Shown here piece after piece: positions 1 through 8,614 of a stretch of 64,000 bases of DNA. The stretch comes from Planctomycetota bacterium. GTDB taxonomy: Bacteria; Planctomycetota; UBA1135; GCA-002686595. The notes below the pieces were generated by a model that saw only the letters and a list, made by a program, of their open reading frames with translations, did no database searches and was not told the DNA's origin. The translations under genes and the position numbers were made by a program. Within the stretch, counting starts at the first letter, position 1. Each line of letters opens with the position of its first letter. Location: the NCBI GenBank assembly GCA_016795205.1, contig JAEUHZ010000033.1, positions 81,016-145,015 of the forward strand, in the 5' to 3' direction.

Positions 1-1369
1 CGCCCTTGTCGCGCAGCTCGTGGACCAGCTTCGGCACGATGCCCGTCGGCAAGAACGAGCCCACCACCTTGCGCCCGTTGCGCCCGGTCTGCTGGAAGCG
101 GAACACGTCCTGGAGCAGCGGCGTGCCGCTCTCCATGCCGGTGATCTCCGCCACGGCGTCCACGCGGCGGACGCCGTCGTCGAAACGGCGCACGCTGACG
201 ACCAGGTGCAGGGCCGACACGATCTGCTCGCGGATGGCCCGTGAGGGCAGGTCCAGTCCGGCCATGAGGACCATGGTCTCCAGACGATTCAGCGCGTCGC
301 GGGGCGAGTTCGCGTGGACGGTCGTCATGCCGCCGTCGTGGCCCGTGTTCATGGCCTGCAGCATGTCCAGCGCCTCGGCGCCGCGGCACTCGCCCACGAT
401 GATCCGGTCGGGCCGCATGCGCAGGCTGTTGATCACCAGGTCACGCGCGGTGATGACGCCGCGTCCCTCCACGTTCGGCGGACGCGTCTCCAGGCGCACG
501 ACGTGATCCTGGTCGAGGATCAGCTCGGCGGTGTCCTCGATGGTCACGACACGCTCGTGGTCGGGAATGGCCTCGGCCAGCGCGCCGAGGAGCGTCGACT
601 TCCCGGCGCCCGTGCCGCCGCTGATCAGGATGTTCTTGCGGGCCACCACCGCGTGCTGGAGGAAGGTGAAGATCTCGCGCGTGAACATCCCGAAGCGGAT
701 CAGGTCCTCGCGACGCAGCCGTTGGCGCCCGAAGCGGCGGATCGAGATCGTCGGGCCGTCCAAGCTGACGGGCGGGATCGTGGCGTTCACGCGGCTGCCG
801 TCCGGCAGGCGCACGTCGACCATCGGCGCCGCCTGGTCGATGCGACGTCCGACGCGCGCGGCGATGCGCTCGATGACGCGCTGCACGTGCTCGTCGTCGC
901 GGAAGCGCACGTCCGTCTTGATCAGGCGCCCGAAGCGCTCGACGTACACCTGGTCGAAGCCGTTCACGAGGATGTCGGAGACGGCCGGGTCGGCCAGCAG
1001 GGGCGCCAAGGGGCCGAGGCCCAGCGTCTCCTGCGTCAGCTCGTCGGCCAGCCGCTCGCGCTCCGAGGCGTTGAGCGGCACGTCCTCGGTGGCCAGCACG
1101 CGCGCCACGAAGTCCTGCACGGCGACCGCGATGGCGTCCTCGCCACTGCCGAACATCGAGCGCTCGCCGATCTCGTCGAGGAGCCGGCTGTGGAGCCGCG
1201 CCTTGATCGAGAGGAAGTCGACGTGCGCGCCGCGTGCGGCCGGCGCCGTCTCGGGAGCGGCACGCCACGCCGGCTCGCGTTCCTCGCCGGAGAGGCGGGC
1301 GGCGAGATCCGTCGACATCGAGCGCCCGAAGCGCGCGCGGATCTGTTCTCGATCGGTGGATTCGGCCAC
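1..1369 (-). CDS. cpaF: CpaF/TadA-type Tad pilus secretion ATPase (3' end cut off by window edge)
   Basis: Hexameric ATPase that powers Flp/Tad pilus assembly at the cytoplasmic face of the inner membrane. Visible motifs: Walker A GGTGAGKS at about residues 251-258, the Asp-box run [10 protein letters not shown], Walker B region ending RIIVGECRG and the His box [13 protein letters not shown]. This is the full CpaF signature set. The C-terminus lies beyond position 1. I chose the GTG at 1369 because GAGGA lies about six bases upstream; an in-frame ATG at 1318 has no ribosome site. It follows cpaE by 15 bases in one operon, and tadB/tadC would be expected just outside the window. Confidence 0.95.
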   Translation of the reverse strand, partial: MAESTDREQIRARFGRSMSTDLAARLSGEEREPAWRAAPETAPAARGAHVDFLSIKARLHSRLLDEIGERSMFGSGEDAIAVAVQDFVARVLATEDVPLNASERERLADELTQETLGLGPLAPLLADPAVSDILVNGFDQVYVERFGRLIKTDVRFRDDEHVQRVIERIAARVGRRIDQAAPMVDVRLPDGSRVNATIPPVSLDGPTISIRRFGRQRLRREDLIRFGMFTREIFTFLQHAVVARKNILISGGTGAGKSTLLGALAEAIPDHERVVTIEDTAELILDQDHVVRLETRPPNVEGRGVITARDLVINSLRMRPDRIIVGECRGAEALDMLQAMNTGHDGGMTTVHANSPRDALNRLETMVLMAGLDLPSRAIREQIVSALHLVVSVRRFDDGVRRVDAVAEITGMESGTPLLQDVFRFQQTGRNGRKVVGSFLPTGIVPKLVHELRDKG

Positions 1370-1384
1370 GTGGGGTCCTCGGTG

Positions 1385-2632
1385 TCAGTCGGCGAACGAG
1401 GCCTTGGTCGAGCCGCCGGCGGGCGGCGCGGGTCGGGCGCGCGGGGCTGGCGCCGGCTCGGTCTCGGCCTCCGTCTCCATTCCCGCCAGGAGGTCGTCGA
1501 CGAGCAGCTTCACGGCCTTGCCGAACCCGAAGAGCTTGGTCCCGTGCAGCATGTAGGGACGACCGGTGTTCAACGCGGTGATCAAGCGCTTCTGGTACGG
1601 GATCACGTAGTCGACGTCGGCGTCGAGCCGCGCCTCGACGTCGGCGATGGTCAGGCCGCCCGGTGCCTTCTCGAAGTTGTTGTTGAGCACGATCCGCGTC
1701 CGCTCGCGCGGGAAGCCGATCTGCTGGATCACGGGCAGCAGTCGCGCCGCGCCTACCACGTTGGGCACCGTGTTCTGCACGACGACGTAGGCGCGATCCG
1801 ACAGGTCCAGGATCGACATGATCATCCCGTCGAGCATCGGGAAGGTGTCGACGATGACCCAGTCCCACGAGCGCCGCGCCAGCGTCAGCGTGCGCGACAA
1901 CGTCTCGTCGTCGACCACGCTGGCGTCGACCGGATCGACCGGCGCTCCCAGCAGGTCCAAGCCACAGGCGTGCCGCACGGTGAGCTTGCGCAGCAAAGTC
2001 TCGTCGAGGCGGTTCTGCTCGCGCGCAGCGTGCGCCAAGGTCGTCGTCGGCGTCAGGTCCAGCATCGGCCCGCAACTGCCCAGGTGGACCGAGCAGTCCA
2101 CCAGCAGCACCTTGCCCGGCGGCAGCCTGCGCGCGAGTTCCACCGCGACGCTGACCGACATCGTCGACTTGCCGACGCCGCCCTTGTTGCTGACGAAGGA
2201 CAGCACGCGGCCCAGGTCCTTCTTCTGCTCCTTGGGGCGCCGCAGCACGCGGTCGAGCAGTTGCTGGAGCTCCGAGGCCGACAGCGGACGGCGCAGGAAG
2301 TCCTGCACCTGCGCACGCACCGCCTCGATGATCACGTTGCTCTCGCCGTCGCTGAACCCCAGGCCGTCCGGCCGGTAGAGGGCGACGATGGCCGTGCCCG
2401 GGGCCGCGGCCGAGACTTCCTCGGCGAAGGACTTCAGCGAGCGCGGGTCGCCCTCGACCTGCACGCAGACGACCTCCGGCCGCCGGTTGCGCGCGACCTC
2501 GATGCCCTGGCGCGCGCCGCGCACGGAGTGCACGACGGGCTTCCAGCCTCGCAAGCCGGCGACGGCGGCGGTGAACTCGTCCTTCAGCAGGGGGTCGGAG
2601 CCGACGACGAGGATCTGGGGGGTGTGCTCCAT
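1385..2632 (-). CDS. cpaE: CpaE/TadZ-like pilus localisation ATPase
   Basis: A 415-residue protein with a degenerate receiver-like N-terminal half (residues 1-120) and a MinD/ParA-type ATPase whose deviant Walker A reads NKGGVGKST at 149-157. This two-part arrangement is typical of CpaE/TadZ, which positions the Tad pilus machine at the membrane or pole. The ATG at 2632 lies 14 bases after the tadG-like gene and 15 bases before cpaF, so it is mid-operon. The C-terminal 25 residues are rich in Ala, Pro and Glu and look disordered. The family call is firm; a polar role is inferred from relatives. Confidence 0.92.
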   Translation of the reverse strand: MEHTPQILVVGSDPLLKDEFTAAVAGLRGWKPVVHSVRGARQGIEVARNRRPEVVCVQVEGDPRSLKSFAEEVSAAAPGTAIVALYRPDGLGFSDGESNVIIEAVRAQVQDFLRRPLSASELQQLLDRVLRRPKEQKKDLGRVLSFVSNKGGVGKSTMSVSVAVELARRLPPGKVLLVDCSVHLGSCGPMLDLTPTTTLAHAAREQNRLDETLLRKLTVRHACGLDLLGAPVDPVDASVVDDETLSRTLTLARRSWDWVIVDTFPMLDGMIMSILDLSDRAYVVVQNTVPNVVGAARLLPVIQQIGFPRERTRIVLNNNFEKAPGGLTIADVEARLDADVDYVIPYQKRLITALNTGRPYMLHGTKLFGFGKAVKLLVDDLLAGMETEAETEPAPAPRARPAPPAGGSTKASFAD

Positions 2633-2646
2633 GAGGTCGATACCAG

Positions 2647-4242
2647 TCAGCGAGTCAGGGCAGGGGCCAGCACGGTGCCGCGCTGGATGTAGGTGTAGTC
2701 GTGCATGCGCGCCGGGTCGGGCGTCTCCGTGCCGTAGGCGAAGACGTTCGACCAGCGCAGGACCGCGTTCCACTCGGCCGCGCTGAGCGACAGGCCGACG
2801 TCCTGGTCGATCGCCGTGCTCGGCACGGCGCTGGCATTGTCCTGCGCGACCCAGCACGTCACGCCGAAGTGGTTGATCAGCTCGCCGGCCGAGATCACGA
2901 AGGTCCCCGTCCCGCCGAAATCGCTGGGCGGGGGGGTCGAGCCGTCGGGAACGAACCCGACCGGCCACAGGTGCGCGAAGCCGTAGCCCACGACGCGCAG
3001 CACGGGCACGCCGTTGGCGTCCGGCACGTTTTCGACGATCGGGATGTAGGCCGGCTTGCGCGTCGTGAAGCGGAAGGGACGGACGGGCGTGCTCGTGGCG
3101 CGCGGCACGGCGCGTCCCACGGCCACCGGCCATCCGACCTCCGGATCGCAGGGATTCGCCGGCGCTGACGTCGCGTCGAACAGGAAGTGGCCGACCGTGG
3201 CGCCGTCCGTGTCGAGGACCAGGCGGCCATCGGGCTCGACGCGCACGCGGGACATCGTCGAGCTGCTCGAGGCCTGCCAGCCCGGCCCGCGGAAGTGCGC
3301 GGCCCAGGCGTCGAGGTACACGAAGAAGGGCACCACGCCGCTGATCCGCTCGCGGAACGTACCGCCGACCGAGGGTTCGTGGTCGTACAGCGGCGCACCG
3401 GCCTCGTCGCAGGGCGGGCGCCCCACGCGCATCGCCGGCCGGGCGCTGGCGATGGCCGTGGCGCGCACGGTGAGGCCGTCGCGCCGTGGGTCCCAGGACT
3501 CGCCCGGCGCGCGCAGCATCGTGCTGCCCAAGCCGAAGACGAACGGCAGCGTGGGCAGGGACGAGCTGACCCCGGGCTGGACGTCGTCGGGGTTGCCGTC
3601 GCCGGCGCGGCGCATGCGCACGAGGACGCTCAGCGCGTTGACGCGCTGCGTGCCGCTCACGGCCGGTGTGAAGTCCCGTCGCTGGTAGCTGGACTGCTCG
3701 CGGCCCGGCTCGTCGGGGTCGAACGTGCCCACGACGATGTCGCCCTGCGGTCGGTTCTGGATGTTCGGCTGGAGTCGCGGATCGTCGATGCGCGCGAGCT
3801 CCGCATCGGGTTGTGCGCCGACCACGGCGTTCGCGTTCCACGCGCCGACGCCACCGCTGACGCGCAGCGCAGGACCGGCACCGAGCTGGGCCGCGTCGGC
3901 GTCGTCCGCTGGCAAGAACGCCGTGCCATTGCCCGGGACGTAGCCGCCTTGCGTAGGGTGCAGGTCGTCGTCGAAGGCCAGCCGCACCATGGCCGACGTC
4001 TTGCGCCGCTTCTCCGCGTGGCTGTCACCGATCGTCTCGTCGAAGTTCCGCCAGCGGCAGCCCTCGATCGCCGCCGAGTCCACGGCGGACTGCATCTGGG
4101 CCTGCGTCAGGTTCGCCAGCCCGATGTCGATGGCCAGCCCGGCCACCGCGAAGAACACGAAGGCGAGGAGCGCGAACAGGACCAGGATCGCGCCGCTCTG
4201 GCGCGATCCCTTCCCGCGAGCCGTGGCGCGGCGCAGGTTCAC
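2647..4242 (-). CDS. TadG-like pilus-associated membrane protein
   Basis: A 531-residue protein with a basic N-terminus, one hydrophobic segment at about residues 18-40 (GAILVLFALLAFVFFAVAGL) and the following IDIGLANLTQAQMQSAVDSAA. That is the recognisable TadE/TadG N-terminal region (pseudopilin-like, or the Tad-like putative Flp domain). The rest is a large exported domain with no motif I can name. The GTG start at 4242 overlaps the cpaB stop as GTGA, which fixes the start by translational coupling. It probably belongs to the minor pilus or tip components of the Tad system. TadG proper often carries a von Willebrand A domain; I do not see a clear MIDAS motif. Confidence 0.8.
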   Translation of the reverse strand: MNLRRATARGKGSRQSGAILVLFALLAFVFFAVAGLAIDIGLANLTQAQMQSAVDSAAIEGCRWRNFDETIGDSHAEKRRKTSAMVRLAFDDDLHPTQGGYVPGNGTAFLPADDADAAQLGAGPALRVSGGVGAWNANAVVGAQPDAELARIDDPRLQPNIQNRPQGDIVVGTFDPDEPGREQSSYQRRDFTPAVSGTQRVNALSVLVRMRRAGDGNPDDVQPGVSSSLPTLPFVFGLGSTMLRAPGESWDPRRDGLTVRATAIASARPAMRVGRPPCDEAGAPLYDHEPSVGGTFRERISGVVPFFVYLDAWAAHFRGPGWQASSSSTMSRVRVEPDGRLVLDTDGATVGHFLFDATSAPANPCDPEVGWPVAVGRAVPRATSTPVRPFRFTTRKPAYIPIVENVPDANGVPVLRVVGYGFAHLWPVGFVPDGSTPPPSDFGGTGTFVISAGELINHFGVTCWVAQDNASAVPSTAIDQDVGLSLSAAEWNAVLRWSNVFAYGTETPDPARMHDYTYIQRGTVLAPALTR

Positions 4243-5162
4243 CGCCCGGCGCCCCCCGGGATCGTCGCGGGCGCGCTGGGCGGCAGGACGATCGTCTCCT
4301 TCTTCTCGCCGTTCTGGATCGTGATCGTCTCGATCGGGACGGGCGGGGCGGGATCCGGCAGGCGCTCGACGGTCGCGTTCGGATTGCGCGACTCGGCCAG
4401 GACCGTGATCTCGAGGCCGTTGTTCAAGGCGCTGAGCAGGTCGGCGTGCTGGTCGATCGGCACGGCGACGAAGGCCGGGTCCTTGGACGAGCTCTTGGCG
4501 TCCGGCATCGGGACGATGACGATCCCGCCTTCGACCAGGCGGCGCGTGACGCCGCCGAACTTCTTCTGCTCGTGAGCCAGGCGCTGCACGTCCGCCGGGA
4601 CGGGCGTGCCGCGCGGCGCGACGGCCCCGGCGTAGGGATCGGCGGCCGCGACCAGCGCGAAGCGGTCGTTGGCCTTGAGGCCGCGCAGGCTCGGGACCTG
4701 AGAGGCCGTGACCTGCACGCCGACCATGCCGTCGGGAATGGCGGCCGTCGGGCTGGCTGGGGAGCCCTTGGGCAGGAAGTCGGACTCCGTGAAGACGTAG
4801 CCCGAGTTCTTGGGGGCCTTCGTGACGCGCCCCAGGACCTCCTTCGCGTCGAGGATCCCGCTCTCCTTCGCGCGCTCGGGATCGAGCCAGGACACGAGCG
4901 GCTCGCCCTTGGCGTCGAACAGGTCGGTGTGCGTCACCGCAGTGAAGGCCGGGATCGACCGCAGGGCGCGCGGGTAGGCGCGCTTGCCCTGGCGGTCCTC
5001 GGAGGCCTGGGCTTGGGCCCGCGTCTCCGCACTCCAGGGCATCCGCCCGTCGTTCAGCAGGGCGTAGGTGCCGAGCGCCGCACCGGCCACCACGACGACC
5101 AGGACGGCGACGGGGATCCACTTCGTGCCGGACGTGCGCCGGCGGCTCTGGTTCTGGGGCAT
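4239..5162 (-). CDS. cpaB: CpaB/RcpC Flp pilus assembly protein (SAF domain)
   Basis: A 307-residue protein with a positively charged N-terminus and one membrane anchor at about residues 15-36 (IPVAVLVVVVAGAALGTYALL), followed by the SAF-type periplasmic region (RSIPAFTAVTHTDLFDAK...) and a variable C-terminus. CpaB/RcpC partners the outer-membrane secretin CpaC. No cpaC lies in this window, unlike many Tad loci where it is the next gene. The ATG at 5162 is 28 bases after the tadE-like gene, and the stop overlaps the tadG-like start. Confidence 0.88.
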   Translation of the reverse strand: MPQNQSRRRTSGTKWIPVAVLVVVVAGAALGTYALLNDGRMPWSAETRAQAQASEDRQGKRAYPRALRSIPAFTAVTHTDLFDAKGEPLVSWLDPERAKESGILDAKEVLGRVTKAPKNSGYVFTESDFLPKGSPASPTAAIPDGMVGVQVTASQVPSLRGLKANDRFALVAAADPYAGAVAPRGTPVPADVQRLAHEQKKFGGVTRRLVEGGIVIVPMPDAKSSSKDPAFVAVPIDQHADLLSALNNGLEITVLAESRNPNATVERLPDPAPPVPIETITIQNGEKKETIVLPPSAPATIPGGAGR

Positions 5163-5190
5163 GGGTGTTTCGTCTCGAAGGTGCGTTCGA

Positions 5191-6105
5191 TCAGGGGCAG
5201 CTCGTGCCGGCGTGGAAGACCTCGCGGCGGAAGACGGCCTGGGAGGAGATCAGGCGCCGGAAGGGCCGCACCTCCCGGTTCAGAGCGTAGAACTTGCCGA
5301 GACCGTATTGTCCACTGTACGGGCCTGCATCGGAACCCGAACCGCCCAACAAAACGCCTCCTGCGGCATTGACCTGCGTCACGCCGGCGTCGTCGGCCAA
5401 AATGGGCTCGGCGACCGGGTTGGGGTCCGTCACGTCGACAGGCTGAAAGGCAGTCAACGTAGCGGCTTGGTAGGGGTAATGGACTCGGATCGCGACCAAG
5501 CCACGCTCCGGGCCCGTCGATGCCAGGCTGAACGGCCCGCGGCCCGGGTCGGTGCCGGTCGGGACCACCTCCTCGAGGACGTCGACCCAGCGGATCGACT
5601 CGACCCCGTCGGCTCCACGCGCGACGACCTGGGGCACCTTGACCACGACCTCGTTGCCGACGAAGGTCTGGACCAGCGCGCCGGGGTAGTGCAGGTACTG
5701 CGTGCCGTTGACCTCCCCGACGACCATGAGCGGGAGGAGGATCCGGTTCACCGTCGGCCAGTCCGAGGTGTCGGGGAGCACCCCGCTGGGCAGCGGCACC
5801 GCCAGCTTCCGCGGGTCGTAGACGCGCTCGCGGACCCGGTCGCAGCGCAGCGCGTCCTGGAACGACATCGTGGCTGGCAGCGGCAGCAGCGCGAGCTCGC
5901 GCGCCGCGACACGCGCCGCGTTCTGCACGATCTGCGCCGAGGTGATCATGCGCCCGACCTCGAGCGTGCCGGCCAGGATCAGGTAGAACGCCAGCGACAC
6001 GAGCGCGAACTCGACCAGGACGGACCCCCGGCGGCCGGCGCACGGGGGCGCTTCCGATCGAGCTCTCTCTGCCGCGAGCTCTCGGCGTGGCTGCATCGTC
6101 TGCAT
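5191..6105 (-). CDS. TadE-like minor pilin
   Basis: A 304-residue protein starting with a basic segment and then GRRGSVLVEFALVSLAFYLILAGTLEVGRM, the hallmark TadE hydrophobic helix with its preceding Gly and the Glu five residues in. The remainder is a periplasmic domain, longer than the usual TadE of about 150-200 residues. The ATG at 6105 has AAGGAGAG five bases upstream; a second ATG nine bases in is less likely. It is the first gene of the Tad operon on this side and is divergent from the radical SAM gene. A TACAAT hexamer at 6325-6320 could be its -10 box, but no good -35 is visible. Confidence 0.85.
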   Translation of the reverse strand: MQTMQPRRELAAERARSEAPPCAGRRGSVLVEFALVSLAFYLILAGTLEVGRMITSAQIVQNAARVAARELALLPLPATMSFQDALRCDRVRERVYDPRKLAVPLPSGVLPDTSDWPTVNRILLPLMVVGEVNGTQYLHYPGALVQTFVGNEVVVKVPQVVARGADGVESIRWVDVLEEVVPTGTDPGRGPFSLASTGPERGLVAIRVHYPYQAATLTAFQPVDVTDPNPVAEPILADDAGVTQVNAAGGVLLGGSGSDAGPYSGQYGLGKFYALNREVRPFRRLISSQAVFRREVFHAGTSCP

Positions 6106-6429
6106 CGGGTCTCTCCTTGGCCGCCGTCCCGATCGGGGGATCGGGTTCGCGCGCGCGCCCCAGGACGAGGCTCGCGAGCGACAGGGCGGACCGCTGGCTC
6201 CGGTGAGGCTCCGAGCACGACCTCGGCCGGGGGCCACCTGCCGGCCCCCACCCCGAGCGACGCGCACCTCGCGAAGCGCAGGCCGTACGCGGGTCCTGCA
6301 ACCCGCATCCGGCGAGGCGATTGTACCCCGGGTCCTGGAAATGGGGATTTCTTCCAAGTCCCGGTTCGGGGAGCCTGGGCGTGCCGCGCAGGGCGGCTCA
6401 CCGCGCTCTGCGGATGAAGGAATCTCCAC
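6106..6429. other. Divergent intergenic region between Tad operon and radical SAM gene
   Basis: 324 bases with no credible gene. It must hold promoters for both directions. On the minus strand TACAAT lies at 6325-6320, and on the plus strand AAGGA precedes the GTG start at 6430. I found no convincing -35 boxes, dyads or sigma-54 motifs. Confidence 0.5.
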
Positions 6430-8538
6430 GTGGACCACCTGCTCCTCCATCCGCCGTTCGCCGACCCGACTCAGCCCTACCTGAGCCTGCCGACGCTCAA
6501 GGGGCACCTGCGGGCGCTCGGCCTCGACGCGCGCGTGGTCGACGTGAACCTCGCGGCGGCCTGCTGGCTGCTCGACCCCGAGACGATCGCGGACGTCGGA
6601 CGGCGCCTGGGGGCGCGCTTCTCGCACCTGAACGGGCGCTACCAGCTCGACCTCGAGGAGCAGCGCGAGTACCTGGCCCTGGCCGAGGCCCGCCCCAAGC
6701 TGGAGCGGATCCTGGGCGCATCGCCCGCTCCACTCGACGTGTTCCGCACGCGCGAGCGGTTCTTCGACGCCGCGACCTACACCCACGCGCGGCGCCAGGT
6801 CGAGGACTACTTCGATGCGCTGAGCGCCGCGCACTGGCCATTCCGCTTCGGGTTCAACACGGCGAGCCACGGCGTCGCGCCGTGGAGCTTCGACCTGCTC
6901 GAACGCTACGAGGCGGAGCGGCGGAGCCCGTTGGTCTCGTTCTACGAGGAGTTCCTGATCAGCGCGGCCGAGTGGGACTGGGACCGCCCGGAGGGTCCCC
7001 CCTGCGACGTGTCGGAGGCCGCCTTCGTGGGCATCTCGATCGTGTTCCCCTCCCAGGTGCCCGAGGCGCTGTGCCTGGCACGCGCGGTGAAGCGGCGCGC
7101 GCCGCAGGCCTTCGTGGCCTTGGGAGGGCCGGCCATCCACCAGGTCGCGATCCACCTCGACGACGGGCGGCGCCGGAGGCTCCTCGAATGGTGCGACGGC
7201 CTGGGGGTCTTCGAGGGCGAGGCGACGCTCGCAGCGCTCCTGCCGCGCCTCGACGCCTGGCGGAACGCGCCGGACCCCGGAGCGCGCTTCGCGCTCCTGT
7301 GCGACGTGCCCAACCTGATGCTCGCCGAGCCGTCCGGAACGGCGACGCACACGGGCCCGCGTTGGTCGCTGGACTTGCGCGAAGCGGCGATGCCGGACTA
7401 CTCCGACCTGGACCTCGACGCCTATCTCGCCCCGAGCCGCACCTTGCTCTATGCGCCGACGCGCGGCTGCTACTGGGGGCAGTGCTCGTTCTGCTACTAC
7501 GGCCTGGCGGAGACCGCGACCGCCAGCTACCGCGAGATCCCGCCGGAGCGCGCGGCTTCCGAGCTGGGCCAGCTCGCACGCCGCTACGGCGTGAGGAACG
7601 TCTACCTGTCGTGCGACGTCTTGTCGCCGAAGTACGCGCTGCGCCTGGCCGACGCCCTGATCGAGAAGGGCGTCAAGATCCGCTGGTCGAGCGACCTCAA
7701 GATCGAGAAGTACTTCACGCCCGAGCGCTGCGCCCGGCTCTTCGAGGCCGGGTTGCGATCGGCCGCGTTCGGCATCGAGAGCGGCTCGGACCGCATCCTC
7801 GACTTGATGCGCAAGGGTTGCGACCGGGCCACGATGACCGCCGTGAACCGCGCCTTCCACGAGGCCGGGGTGGCGACCGAGTGGATGACGTTCACGGACC
7901 ACCCCGACGAGACGGTCGAGGAGGCGCTCTCGACCGTGGCCTGGATCGCGGAAGAGGAGGACGCGATCGACCTGTTCCTCGTGGGCCAGTTCGGGCTCGA
8001 GGCCGGCTCGCACGTGGCGCAGGACCCCGCGCGCTACGGCGTGCGGCGCGTGTACCACGCCGCGGGCGACGATCTGCGGCTCTACGCCCTGTTCGACACG
8101 GCGCGCGGTCCACGCTCGCGCGACGCCCAGCAACGTGTCGACGCCGCCATCGGCGAGCTGGCCGCGCGCTGGGAGCTGCATCCCTATCCGTGGGCCGGGG
8201 CGATCTCGACCCACCACACCTTCCTGCACTTCCTGGAGTTCGGCCCACGGGCGTTCCGGTCCCACTTCCAGCGCGCGCCGCAGGCTGTCCACGGACCGCT
8301 GCCGCCGCCGCCCGTATCGCACATCGCGGGTCTGCGCGAGCGCGCGCGCTTCGACCTCGGGCGCATGGCCGAGAACGAGCGCGCGTTCCTCTCCGACTAC
8401 CTGCCCGGAGCGCTGCGCGCCGTCGCGCGCGGCCGCCGTGGGTTCGGCGAGCCACAGTCCGGCCCGGCGGCGCCGCTGTCGGTCGAGGACTACGACCGCG
8501 CGGCCGCGCTCGGCCCCAAGCTCTACCGCGGAGACTGA
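6430..8538 (+). CDS. B12-binding-type radical SAM enzyme with CX4CX2C cluster motif
   Basis: A 702-residue protein. The first 330 residues resemble the cobalamin-binding-like region of large radical SAM proteins (LLLHPPFADPTQPYLSL, then LKGHLRALG), but no DxHxxG cobalamin ligand motif is evident. The radical SAM core begins near 340 with GCYWGQCSFCYYG: Cys347, Cys352 and Cys355, a spacing of four then two residues rather than the canonical three and two. FGIESGSDRILDLMRKG and later core strands follow. The substrate is unknown. Large proteins of this type methylate or rearrange natural products, lipids or peptides. The GTG start has AAGGA eight bases upstream. It is monocistronic, with no precursor peptide visible beside it. 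Confidence 0.8.
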   Translation: MDHLLLHPPFADPTQPYLSLPTLKGHLRALGLDARVVDVNLAAACWLLDPETIADVGRRLGARFSHLNGRYQLDLEEQREYLALAEARPKLERILGASPAPLDVFRTRERFFDAATYTHARRQVEDYFDALSAAHWPFRFGFNTASHGVAPWSFDLLERYEAERRSPLVSFYEEFLISAAEWDWDRPEGPPCDVSEAAFVGISIVFPSQVPEALCLARAVKRRAPQAFVALGGPAIHQVAIHLDDGRRRRLLEWCDGLGVFEGEATLAALLPRLDAWRNAPDPGARFALLCDVPNLMLAEPSGTATHTGPRWSLDLREAAMPDYSDLDLDAYLAPSRTLLYAPTRGCYWGQCSFCYYGLAETATASYREIPPERAASELGQLARRYGVRNVYLSCDVLSPKYALRLADALIEKGVKIRWSSDLKIEKYFTPERCARLFEAGLRSAAFGIESGSDRILDLMRKGCDRATMTAVNRAFHEAGVATEWMTFTDHPDETVEEALSTVAWIAEEEDAIDLFLVGQFGLEAGSHVAQDPARYGVRRVYHAAGDDLRLYALFDTARGPRSRDAQQRVDAAIGELAARWELHPYPWAGAISTHHTFLHFLEFGPRAFRSHFQRAPQAVHGPLPPPPVSHIAGLRERARFDLGRMAENERAFLSDYLPGALRAVARGRRGFGEPQSGPAAPLSVEDYDRAAALGPKLYRGD

Positions 8539-8614
8539 CCGCCGGCAGTGGACCAGCCTGCCGCCCAGCGTGGGCGGCGAGCGCACGGCCCCACGCCGCG
8601 CTCTGCCCCCCGAC

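Noticed and set aside
314..2692. 792-codon open frame on the plus strand across cpaF/cpaE
   Set aside because: It is the antisense shadow of high-GC genes: composition is dominated by His, Arg, Asp and Val, with no motif, while the minus strand encodes clear CpaF and CpaE.
5191..8586. Single 1131-codon minus-strand frame joining the TadE-like gene with upstream sequence
   Set aside because: Only the last 304 codons (from 6105, with AAGGAGAG) are TadE-like; the rest lies opposite the radical SAM gene and has no coding character.
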